Assembly (NCBI RefSeq): GCF_009674725.1
Contig: NZ_WKKH01000012.1
Location: 1-64,000, forward strand
From: Pedobacter petrophilus
GTDB lineage: Bacteria; Bacteroidota; Bacteroidia; Sphingobacteriales; Sphingobacteriaceae
Direction: 5' to 3'
DNA: 64,000 nucleotides
The notes beneath the pieces are model-generated. The model did not search any database. It was given only the letters and a program-made list of their open reading frames with translations, and was not told the origin of the DNA. Within the stretch, counting starts at the first letter, position 1. Each line of letters begins with the position of its first letter. This document shows, piece by piece, positions 1 through 7,725 of the stretch. The position numbers were made by a program, and so were the translations under genes.

Positions 1-36
1 GGACCTTATTAAATTAACTCGGCTAAGGGGGGCTTT

Positions 37-1209
37 TTAAAGTGGTGAAGAGGGGTCAATTTGAAGCGGTTTATCCAAATATTGCATCAGCAGATAATAA
101 AAAAGCAGTACCATAAGATACGCCCATTTAAAGTCACCTAAACTAATATCCAGGTGCCATGCACGTTGGACTAGCAATCTCAAAGTTTCTGGAAAGCTTA
201 AAATGGCCTGTTTGTAAGTGGACCATATTAGTATCATATAGAGCAGCATCACTGCATAGTTCACTACGCCATAAGCGATGAGGAATGTATGCTTTGAGAA
301 AAGATTTTTCATCCCCGCAGACTTATTATCTTGGTTCGTTTTGAATGCTAGTTTTAATGCTCCCCTTGCTTTGGCAAGCAAGTTTGGAGTTGATGTGAGG
401 TCTGACAGTACCCAATACCCATCGAGCCTGATGAACGGATTTAGTTCCAAAATGGCTTTAGAAGCTATGATAACATGAGCAAGTAAGAATGTTGGATTAC
501 CTGTTACGCTATATATCAGAAGCAATGCAAAAGCATATAAATATTCGCAAAAGATTCCTCCAAGATTGGCCATAATCCGTTTATTTCGGGAAGCTTGCCA
601 AATATTACTAATATCTGCGAATGCTACCGGTATTACGGCGTAAATTCCAAAGCCTATCGCTCCATGGCGGATGTTGTATCGCCTGCAAGCTGCAATATGC
701 CCCAACTCATGTACCAACATGGTCATGCAGATCAATAAACTTAACATACTGAAATTGGGAGTTATTACTTTCAAATGCTCGACAAAAAAGTATTTGATAG
801 TGAACACACTAAACATCAACATAAAAGATAGAAGTGTATAGAAAAGTATCGGTTTAAAAAAATAAGTAAAAGGAGCAGAAAGTTTTCCAGCGACATTAGC
901 CGGTATAATGTTGATTCTTGCCTTCAGGTAACTTTGCCCAGAAGTTTTGTTTGTAATCGGATCTTCATTTAGTAAGATGCCATATCCACCCAAATTTTGG
1001 TTGACCAAAGTTGTGAATTCATCTAGGTTTAGGGATACATTGAGATTCTTATTAAAACTTGTGCAAGCTTCTTCAATGGATCTTTCATTGCGTAGAATAT
1101 CCAACAGTTCGATGGTATTGCCATCCACCAGGATGTTCCGGCCACCCGCGGTATTGACCACAAAACGATGATCGTCATAATTACTGATATTGATCGCTGA
1201 TATTAACAT
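37..1209 (-). CDS. PqqD-like domain fused to M50 family membrane zinc peptidase
   Basis: The 390-residue protein has two parts. Residues 1-85 resemble a PqqD/RiPP-recognition-like domain. From about residue 115 on it is a multi-pass membrane protein with the M50 zinc site: HELGH at 167-171 and the second metal motif NPFIRLDGYW at 257-266. Such PqqD-M50 proteins are known in peptide-modification clusters, where they are thought to process or export a modified peptide; that role here is inference. The start ATG overlaps the stop of the upstream gene by one base (TAATG), which implies translational coupling to the isoprenoid-synthase-like gene. No precursor peptide is visible upstream, and the left window edge cuts off whatever follows. 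Family assignment is good; the biological role is unknown. Confidence 0.8.
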   Translation of the reverse strand: MLISAINISNYDDHRFVVNTAGGRNILVDGNTIELLDILRNERSIEEACTSFNKNLNVSLNLDEFTTLVNQNLGGYGILLNEDPITNKTSGQSYLKARINIIPANVAGKLSAPFTYFFKPILFYTLLSFMLMFSVFTIKYFFVEHLKVITPNFSMLSLLICMTMLVHELGHIAACRRYNIRHGAIGFGIYAVIPVAFADISNIWQASRNKRIMANLGGIFCEYLYAFALLLIYSVTGNPTFLLAHVIIASKAILELNPFIRLDGYWVLSDLTSTPNLLAKARGALKLAFKTNQDNKSAGMKNLFSKHTFLIAYGVVNYAVMLLYMILIWSTYKQAILSFPETLRLLVQRAWHLDISLGDFKWAYLMVLLFYYLLMQYLDKPLQIDPSSPL

Positions 1210-3026
1210 TAGTTTACCGCGGCCAAAAGGTTCAAAACTGTTGCAGTAGTAAATATGCTATTATGATCATCCACTATTACCCCTGTGCCAAAGGACCCAT
1301 GCTTCCATTCATTCACTTCTTCTGGATCAACCACATCTGGATCTGGAATCCTCAATATATAGTCGGATGCCCACCTTCCATCCTCGAATTGTTCACTTAA
1401 AAGCCAGTTGATGCCTGCTGATATTTCAACATTATAATTTTCTTTCAATTCCATAAGTGACCTTAATGCTAATGCAGTATAAAAAGCACTAGGTTTGTCT
1501 GTGGCAGGATTAGCCCAGTAATCCTGTCCTGTTTCTTTTTTAGACATTATCCAGGCGCAACCTAGTTTTTTCTGATTGAAGCCTTCGCTGCTAAGCGCCC
1601 GTACTGCATATGAGGTTGCATAGATGTCACTCGACCACCAGTATGATTTCCAACTGCCATCAGCCTGTTGAGTGTTCATTAAATGATTTGATGTTCTGGT
1701 ATATGCTTCATTTAAATGGTTCATGGATTTTAAAGCATAACCTGCAGCAGCAGAAACACAGTTTTTTTCTTTAATCCAACCATTAACGTTATGGTGTTCG
1801 GAAAGGTGAAGAAGTTTTCTCAGTCCGTTTGCATCTGTATATGTTCTCCAACTTCCTTCATGTTCAAAACTCAACCAATTTGAATGGTCGTAAGGGATAC
1901 CCACTAAAGCTGAATACAGAGATAAAAAATTGGCACTGTCACCATCCATAAATATATTCTCATTGAACGAGGCATGTTGATGATTAGTAAAATATTCAGA
2001 TAATGCCGTAGTGATGTTTTTACCTAAACCCTGTTCTGCCAGCATGCAGCCTACGTAGGCACTAACCCAAATTGTTCCAAATCCGGCAGTAGTTAGGAAA
2101 TCGGATAAAAGACCATTCGACTCTTGCTGGTTTTTAAGATAAGCTAATGATAAGTTGGTGGCCTTAGGAACAGTATTCTCTAATCCTACAATTTTTTCAC
2201 TATTGTCAGCTTTGGCCTGTGTTTTGATGAGAAGGTAATTAATTTCCAGCAGCCGGTCTTTACACCGATGCTGTTCTTTTAGAAGATATTGGGAAAGCGA
2301 ATCAAGATTTAAGGTAGTTGCAATTTCTATAGCATTCTGATAATGATCAATAGCATTCTTTATGCTGATCTGAGCCAATTCCGTCAGAAATAAATATTTA
2401 TAAGCTAATGGTGAATGTAAAGAAATACTAATTTTTCTTTCACTTAAAATACGTTCCAGTTCACTAATAATATAGGTTCTTTGTCCCCTATCATAATCAG
2501 CTTTAAAATCGTCAAGATCGTCAAGGTACTGAAACGCGATATGGATTTCATTTACCAGTGTCTTCAGAAGAGCGTCATATTTATTATCATCCCCTAAAGA
2601 AGATAATGCATCTACTATGCTTAAGGCCATAGCAGACTTTCCTTTAGCTAAAGACTGAAAAGTATGTTGATCTATGAAGATACTTTTTTCAGATATTTTT
2701 TTTTCAAGTGCATATGATTCCAAATAGGAATGCTTGTGCAAAGCAAAAGACGTCCAGAATTTATCTTGTCTGTTAAATAGATAAGCCAAACCTTTTATAT
2801 TTTCTTCAAAAGAGGAAAGCCGGACAAAGAAATTCCTAAAATCTAAATCTCCTCCATCGGCTATCGAATCCAAAGAAAGCAGGAACTTAAAGTACCCATA
2901 AGATGTGTCCTTAAGTGCTATAAGCTGTTCTTTACTTACCTTAGGGTATAACGGAACCAGATACTCAGCTATATTAATGTAGAACTCATGGTTTTTCTTA
3001 ATTTCTCTGGTCGTTTGTTCAATCAT
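1209..3026 (-). CDS. Fused class I / class II isoprenoid (terpene) synthase-like protein
   Basis: This is a 605-residue protein with two all-helical halves. The N-terminal half carries FQYLDDLDDF at 165-174. It matches the second aspartate-rich motif (FQxxDDxxD) of prenyl-chain-elongating class I enzymes; a clear first motif is not seen, though D53/D57/D60 are candidates. The C-terminal half has QW-type repeats (QQADGSW at 453-459, QFEDGRW at 546-552) and DGDSAN at 361-366. DGDSAN lies where class II cyclases have DxDDTA and keeps the middle acid (D363). This suggests diphosphate chemistry in one half and protonation-initiated cyclisation in the other. It has no signal peptide, so it is probably cytosolic. 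It is coupled by TAATG to a PqqD-M50 peptidase, hinting at a specialised-metabolite cluster that continues off the left edge. The product is unknown. Confidence 0.7.
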   Translation of the reverse strand: MIEQTTREIKKNHEFYINIAEYLVPLYPKVSKEQLIALKDTSYGYFKFLLSLDSIADGGDLDFRNFFVRLSSFEENIKGLAYLFNRQDKFWTSFALHKHSYLESYALEKKISEKSIFIDQHTFQSLAKGKSAMALSIVDALSSLGDDNKYDALLKTLVNEIHIAFQYLDDLDDFKADYDRGQRTYIISELERILSERKISISLHSPLAYKYLFLTELAQISIKNAIDHYQNAIEIATTLNLDSLSQYLLKEQHRCKDRLLEINYLLIKTQAKADNSEKIVGLENTVPKATNLSLAYLKNQQESNGLLSDFLTTAGFGTIWVSAYVGCMLAEQGLGKNITTALSEYFTNHQHASFNENIFMDGDSANFLSLYSALVGIPYDHSNWLSFEHEGSWRTYTDANGLRKLLHLSEHHNVNGWIKEKNCVSAAAGYALKSMNHLNEAYTRTSNHLMNTQQADGSWKSYWWSSDIYATSYAVRALSSEGFNQKKLGCAWIMSKKETGQDYWANPATDKPSAFYTALALRSLMELKENYNVEISAGINWLLSEQFEDGRWASDYILRIPDPDVVDPEEVNEWKHGSFGTGVIVDDHNSIFTTATVLNLLAAVN

Positions 3027-3271
3027 AAAATAAGGGATGAGAGCGTTAATCAGGATTGCAATTTAGATGGTTAGAGGGATTATGACAACAACCTGAGGTT
3101 ATAACTAAAAAAAGTTAAATCCATTGCAAGGTCAAAAAGCTGCTAATGTTAATTTGAGATTATCCACGCAATTTTCGGCTTGGGTATCATACTTCAAATT
3201 TCAGAAATGAAAAGATTTTGATATTTTTATTTTTAAAACCTGGTCAACGTATTCCTGGCTTATAAGAACCG

Positions 3272-3577
3272 TCAGCTGATCTGTTTTCTTAACCAGTTGT
3301 CTTTTTTTGTGCAGGAGAATAAAAAAAGTTGCCCAACCTTTGGATCGACATTGAATGATCCGGATTCCTGATCGGTGTAGAAAGTTACTTTTTTGGCTGA
3401 GGTGGTATATACATCCAAATTTTCTTTAGGCATGACCGTCCAGGCGTTCTTTCTGACCGGGTAATCATCATCTTTGATATCGACACTAGTAAAAGATGCC
3501 TTAACAATTTTCAGCTGCTTTTGTGCGAATGTAGTGCTTACTGAGAAAAGGAGTAAGGATAGAATAGCGAATTTCAT
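3272..3577 (-). CDS. Small secreted hypothetical protein
   Basis: A 101-residue protein with a clean signal peptide (MKFAILSLLLFSVSTTFAQ), so it is exported. The mature part is about 80 residues, rich in Lys and Asp, with one Cys near the end (FSCTKKDNW). I chose the ATG at 3577; an in-frame TTG six bases earlier is less likely. There is no strong ribosome-binding site, as usual in Bacteroidota. It stands alone between the isoprenoid-synthase-like gene and a frameshifted adhesin-like gene, all on the minus strand. I do not recognise a family and assign no function. Confidence 0.6.
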   Translation of the reverse strand: MKFAILSLLLFSVSTTFAQKQLKIVKASFTSVDIKDDDYPVRKNAWTVMPKENLDVYTTSAKKVTFYTDQESGSFNVDPKVGQLFLFSCTKKDNWLRKQIS

Positions 3578-3780
3578 TTTCAATTGGTTTAGGGTTCAGG
3601 CTTAAAACAAAAACGCCCGAAAACTTCCGGAGGTTGCATTGAATCAATAATATAACTGCCTGTCTAAAAACAAGATGACCGAGCAGATTTAAAAACAATC
3701 CAAAGCCATTTTTAAAACATGCGACCAGTACGGTTTCGAATTTTACAGTAATATTCTTTAAATCCCCCTTTAAACAAAAA

Positions 3781-3802
3781 AAGCTACCCCCATGGGCAGC
3801 TT
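3781..3802 (-). terminator. Rho-independent terminator for the frameshifted gene upstream of it
   Basis: An imperfect hairpin (arms AAGCTACCC and GGGCAGCTT, loop CCAT) is followed on the minus strand by a run of T residues. It lies 22 bases beyond the stop of the disrupted DUF2807-like gene. Confidence 0.65.
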
Positions 3803-3823
3803 CAACTTATCTGATTTTATTTT

Positions 3824-4436
3824 CTACTTTGCTAAAACCATTGCATTTTGTTCCACTTCCATAATGCTTTCAGAAGCATAAGATTCCGATTTTAGGCTGG
3901 CAAAATCAGCTAATTTTACGTTTTTCATGTTGCTTGCGATCATTGTACTTTGATTAGCAGTACCATTTAATTTTAATACCGCATCATCCTTAACGATGTT
4001 ATATAAACTGCCTGCTGTAGTTTTAATCCTCGCTGTAGCACTCTGGCTCAAGAATAACTGCAGGTATTTTACATCGAAATTATTGCTGGTGACCACAACT
4101 GATTGACCGTAAGCTTCAATCCTTTCTAAATCCTTCACGGTAATATTAAGTATGACCTGACTGGTTTCTTCTGAATTGATAAACAAGGTTTTTCCATCAG
4201 TTGATACAGAGGTTTTCGCAGCTTCATAGTTGCTCTCGCTTTCTATATTTTGTTTGTCACCTTGTGTCAAGATGATTTTCACGTTCCCCGCTCACCCAGA
4301 TCCTGTTGAATTTTGATAATGAAGAAGTTTTTGTTTCTGCTTTAACTGGCTCAGCGGCAAAAGTTGCCATTGCTGATGAAGTAAATAATACTGCTGTTAA
4401 TGCTGCTGCGAATAATGTTCTTGTTAAGGTTTTCAT
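3824..4436 (-). pseudogene. DUF2807/GIN-domain-like secreted protein, frameshifted
   Basis: Read from the ATG at 4436, the gene starts with a signal peptide (MKTLTRTLFAAALTAVLF, with cleavage near AMA) and a short linker ending NRIWVSG. It then runs out of frame at a GGGG run (CCCC at 4286-4289 on the plus strand). Removing one G joins it to a 150-residue downstream frame starting NVKIILTQGDKQ. Together they give one protein of about 204 residues with the repetitive beta-strand character of the GIN/DUF2807 head-domain family (surface or periplasmic, function unknown). The downstream frame alone would need a GTG start inside the domain and lacks a signal peptide. Either the gene is recently inactivated or the G run is a sequencing error. 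Confidence 0.75.
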
Positions 4437-4826
4437 ATCTTTTATTTTTTAAATTTTTGCTGTTGTTTTGTTATTAAGACGCAGCTTCCCGACAAACGTT
4501 GCAGGCAAAAACCCTGTATTATACCATCGTTAGTAACCACTAGACCAACGCCGGTAATTTCTAGACGAACTGTTGCGAGTTCTCTAACTAGATTTGCATA
4601 AATCTATCAATTGTGGCAATACAAGTTTTTTATTGGCTTTTCAAGGATGTGGAATGTTCATTTTATTTGCCTGTTCATGTATCATGAACAGGGTGATTTG
4701 TTGAACACATCAGGCTATACTTGTCAGGGTACATTTTGGGGCAGTAAGTTAAATTTATACCCTGTAGAGTATAATCATGAATAATTAGTTGTTTACATTT
4801 GTAAACATTTTAACTGCAATAACCTC
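4437..4826. other. Intergenic region with inverted repeats and divergent promoters
   Basis: About 390 bases between divergent genes hold no credible ORF. Visible are an inverted repeat with 10-bp arms (CCTGTTCATG / CATGAACAGG, loop TAT) at 4670-4692 and the palindrome at 4791-4806 described separately. Promoters for both flanking genes must lie here. Confidence 0.6.
4791..4806 (+). promoter_or_regulatory. Palindrome GTTTAC-N4-GTAAAC overlapping a -7 promoter box
   Basis: The palindrome GTTTACATTTGTAAAC contains TACATTTG (4794-4801), a perfect match to the Bacteroidota -7 consensus TAnnTTTG, 25 bases before the WG-repeat gene. A palindrome centred on a promoter box looks like a repressor operator. 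A related palindrome lies at 11883-11899. No clear -33 TTG was found, so the call is tentative. Confidence 0.4.
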
Positions 4827-6014
4827 ATGAAATTTAAAACGCTTCTCACATTGCTTATATTTAATGGCTTGGGTTGCCTTTTTGCCCAGGCGAATGGAGC
4901 GCAAACTCCTGCATCCCCTTATTTTTTGATACCCTACCGGGTAAAAAATCTCTGGGGTTTTTCTGATCAGCAAGGAAATATCAAGATCAAGCCTGTCTAT
5001 TCGGCTGTCGGAAAGATTAGTTATTACTGGACAGATGGAAAAGAATTCAAAAGCTTGATGGAGGTTGTTAAAGAGAATCGCAGGTTTGTCATCAACCACC
5101 TCAATGAAACGGTCGTCCCCCCTGAGAAGGAATTTGACAGTTTTCTTTTCGATTCTTATAGCTATGAGACTATTATAGCTACGAAGAAAGGTAAAAAAGC
5201 GCTTTATTATGATGGAAAAGAACTGCTTTCATGTGCTTATGATGATATTGAAAGGATTCAGAATCTGAGCTTTAAAATGCGAACAGGTAACCTTGTTGGT
5301 CTTGTTAATTCTACTGGTAAGGTTATCATACCTCAAAAATTTTACTCCGTTTATGCTCAAAGAATAGAGGATGAGAATGTTACCTGGGGAGCCAGCATCG
5401 ACCTGAAGGGGAAGAAAGAATCTTTTACAGAGATAAACATTAGAGATACTGTGCCGAACACGCATGACCTTGGTAGCGTGAGCCTAAATTCGACGCTATC
5501 CCTAATTACTTCAGGTGGATATCTGAATCTGGATAGTACTATAAAGGCATTGTCTGTGTTTTATCAGGATGCTAAGCCAGACGGAAATTACAGCTTTTTA
5601 ATTCACATCTCAAAAAATGGAAAAAAAGGGCTTTATAATGCCATTACCAAAAAGGTTATTATCCCCGTTGACTATGAGCTTATCAATATAGACCGCGGAC
5701 TTAACGCGGAGATAATTATCCTGGTCAAGAAAAATTTTTATGGCTTTTTTAATGATTGGGGAAAAATGATTGTCCCTCCTGTTATAGAAGCAGTGTATGA
5801 AAAGCGGTTGCCATTGACCTTGGTGAAGGATGGGCTGGTTGGTATGCTGACCGAATCCGTTCATTACATAAAACCAAAATACAAAAAAATGGCTTACGTT
5901 GCTACTCTGCGTGATTTCAATGCTGGGAAGATTTTCAACCTCTATGAAATTGAAACAGCAACTGGACAAAAAGGCTTTGTCGGAAACAATGGACTCGAGT
6001 ATTTTCAAAATTGA
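4827..6014 (+). CDS. Secreted WG-repeat protein
   Basis: A 395-residue protein with a signal peptide ending near LFAQ (residue 21) followed by about six WG-type repeats. Examples are LWGFSDQQGNIKIKPVY, LVGLVNSTGKVIIPQKF, KKGLYNAITKKVIIPVDY and FYGFFNDWGKMIVPP. WG repeats form beta-rich surface or periplasmic modules; no enzymatic role is established. It has its own promoter region and no co-directional neighbour, and it faces the plug-like protein at 6270-7133. The reading frame is intact, unlike several genes around it. Confidence 0.8.
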   Translation: MKFKTLLTLLIFNGLGCLFAQANGAQTPASPYFLIPYRVKNLWGFSDQQGNIKIKPVYSAVGKISYYWTDGKEFKSLMEVVKENRRFVINHLNETVVPPEKEFDSFLFDSYSYETIIATKKGKKALYYDGKELLSCAYDDIERIQNLSFKMRTGNLVGLVNSTGKVIIPQKFYSVYAQRIEDENVTWGASIDLKGKKESFTEINIRDTVPNTHDLGSVSLNSTLSLITSGGYLNLDSTIKALSVFYQDAKPDGNYSFLIHISKNGKKGLYNAITKKVIIPVDYELINIDRGLNAEIIILVKKNFYGFFNDWGKMIVPPVIEAVYEKRLPLTLVKDGLVGMLTESVHYIKPKYKKMAYVATLRDFNAGKIFNLYEIETATGQKGFVGNNGLEYFQN

Positions 6015-6269
6015 ATGTACTGACTTAAGAGTTTATATCTTTGACACCCCCGAAAAATCGGCCTAGCATTTTACTTTTAATTTGTTTGAGTTTAGGGAAG
6101 TGCACAGAGCACATCGCCCCCCTAATTATGTTTCCAATTTTCGTTTACGCTAAAACCATGAGAGCAAAGTTTAAATAAGGGCATGTTCTGTTTATTTAGC
6201 TCCCGAAAGCACATTCAATCGCCAATCTTAGAGAAATTTTGGTTTAAGCTAAAGCATTCGCAAGTTTCC

Positions 6270-7133
6270 TTAGTTCGAAAAGTTAATTTTCTTTTTGAAC
6301 GCTTTTTTAATTCCGATCACTATCACTCCGTTAGCATCCTTTGCCCCATAAAGTGCTGCCGCTTCCGCATCTTCGAGTATATCTATCTTTTCAATCCAGT
6401 CTGGGGAAATCTGGCTGAGCCTGACAGGATCGATCGTACAGCTTATATTTCCGCTGGACAAAATATAAAGTGGCTGTCGTGAATTAGAAATAAAGGAGAC
6501 GCCCCCGAGCATGACATGTGTAACCTTTTTTAAACGAATGACCATGCTATCGCTAAGACCCGCTTCTGCTGGAGAAAAACCGGGGAGAAGAAAAGTATAA
6601 GTAGATAACGTGTCGTGGTCATTTATCCTAAACTCAAAACGGCCAGCTGAGTCTGTTATCGCCAATACGTTCTCAAATCCCTTTTTCCGGAGTTTTACCC
6701 CTACCAAAGCAATACCTTTCAAATCATCAACCACACTCCCGTTTAAAATAGTATTCAAAGGAGGGACTACGCTTGAAGATTCTCTTGATGAAGGCAGCAT
6801 TTTTGGCGCTTGATCGCTTCTGATTACTGGAGATTTAGCATTTTGAGCCTGAGCAGAACTGATCATTACTGCGGCCAAAGCCACTGGCATCATCCAGTAC
6901 CAGTTATTTGTGGAGGGGAGAGCGAGGTTTCTATTAAGCTGGCTGGAAAGCAATCTCCCACATACCTCGCTGGTTTTATGCTGAAAAAAATGGAATAGTT
7001 CCTCATCTGATTTACCGGTCAGATCTACAATACTTTTTTCACATTTGTTACAAAAATGCTCGCCGTTTTCTTTTTCAATTTCACTCCATTGCTGTGTGCA
7101 GGGTTTGGTTAACATCAGTTGCAACTTTTTCAT
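6270..7133 (-). CDS. Membrane protein with Cys-rich N-terminus, carboxypeptidase-regulatory-like domain and plug-like C-terminus
   Basis: The 287-residue protein begins with a cytoplasmic module seen in many Bacteroidota proteins: Cys at 12, 28, 31 and 58 in the context FCNKCEKSIVDLTG and VCGR, probably metal binding. A single membrane segment follows at about 80-96 (WYWMMPVALAAVMISSAQA). Next is a CarboxypepD-regulatory-like beta-sandwich (about 125-205). The C-terminus (WIEKIDILEDAEAAALYG, then NGVIVIGIKK) strongly resembles the end of a SusC plug domain, but no beta-barrel follows. It may contact TonB-dependent receptors or the cell envelope; this is inference. It is transcribed away from the 7.1-7.7 kb intergenic region. 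Confidence 0.7.
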   Translation of the reverse strand: MKKLQLMLTKPCTQQWSEIEKENGEHFCNKCEKSIVDLTGKSDEELFHFFQHKTSEVCGRLLSSQLNRNLALPSTNNWYWMMPVALAAVMISSAQAQNAKSPVIRSDQAPKMLPSSRESSSVVPPLNTILNGSVVDDLKGIALVGVKLRKKGFENVLAITDSAGRFEFRINDHDTLSTYTFLLPGFSPAEAGLSDSMVIRLKKVTHVMLGGVSFISNSRQPLYILSSGNISCTIDPVRLSQISPDWIEKIDILEDAEAAALYGAKDANGVIVIGIKKAFKKKINFSN

Positions 7134-7725
7134 ATTTACCGTTTATAGCAGGATGATCGGAGATTGATAATTCCATAAAACACATCAGCAAAAATAAGAA
7201 CGATCATCAAGTGAGCAGTATAGTAAAAGCCCCGTTTACACCCCTTTAATAGATAGGAGTAATTGTGCCCCGGGCTTTGTTTCATTTTATTAAGACAAAC
7301 ACAATGAGCCGTACAAGCAAATCAATTGAGCTATGTTTAACTCTGATAAACAAATGGTTTTTTGAACACGGGTTTATCTATACCATTTAGGGTACATTAA
7401 CCGCAATAGGTCGGCTGAAATCCCACTTATCAAGTTATTCATCTTGATCGAACTGACCGACATCTATGTCGGTCAGTTATGATGCAATACCTTCAAATCA
7501 CCTAAATAAGCCTAGCTAGGCCTTCGTTTTTTCTCGGGACTTGAACAAAGAAACTAGGCCTTCAAGCCAGATAAGTTGAATCAGGTAATGAAGTATTTAT
7601 GGCATTCCTCTGTTCAAATTCCGTAATAGCATAGTACGTTCTGACTGTATTACCTGGAGGATTTATGCCACCCAAGAGCCGGTACAAGAAGTATGTGTAA
7701 ATTTTTTATTGTATCATTGAACTTC
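7134..7725. other. Long intergenic region containing a 41-bp palindromic repeat
   Basis: About 590 bases without a credible ORF. It holds the first copy of the 41-bp direct repeat (7443-7483). A palindrome GCCTAGCTAGGC lies near 7511-7522, with a related ACTAGGCCTT motif about 40 bases further on. The promoter of the 6270-7133 gene should lie at its left end. Confidence 0.55.
7443..7483. repeat. 41-bp direct repeat, copy 1 (13-bp-arm palindrome)
   Basis: The core is an inverted repeat AACTGACCGACAT / ATGTCGGTCAGTT with a 2-base centre (7451-7478). With flanks CTTGATCG and ATGAT it matches 13351-13391 at 39 of 41 positions. There is no T-run, so it does not look like an ordinary terminator. 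Confidence 0.85.

Noticed and set aside
3501-3698. Minus-strand frame overlapping the small secreted protein
   Set aside because: It overlaps a better frame with a clear signal peptide and has no recognisable features.
4785-5099. Minus-strand frame opposite the WG-repeat gene
   Set aside because: It is a shadow of a well-supported plus-strand gene with a signal peptide and repeats.
6183-6482. Plus-strand frame near the end of the plug-like gene
   Set aside because: It mostly overlaps the supported minus-strand coding region and shows no family pattern.
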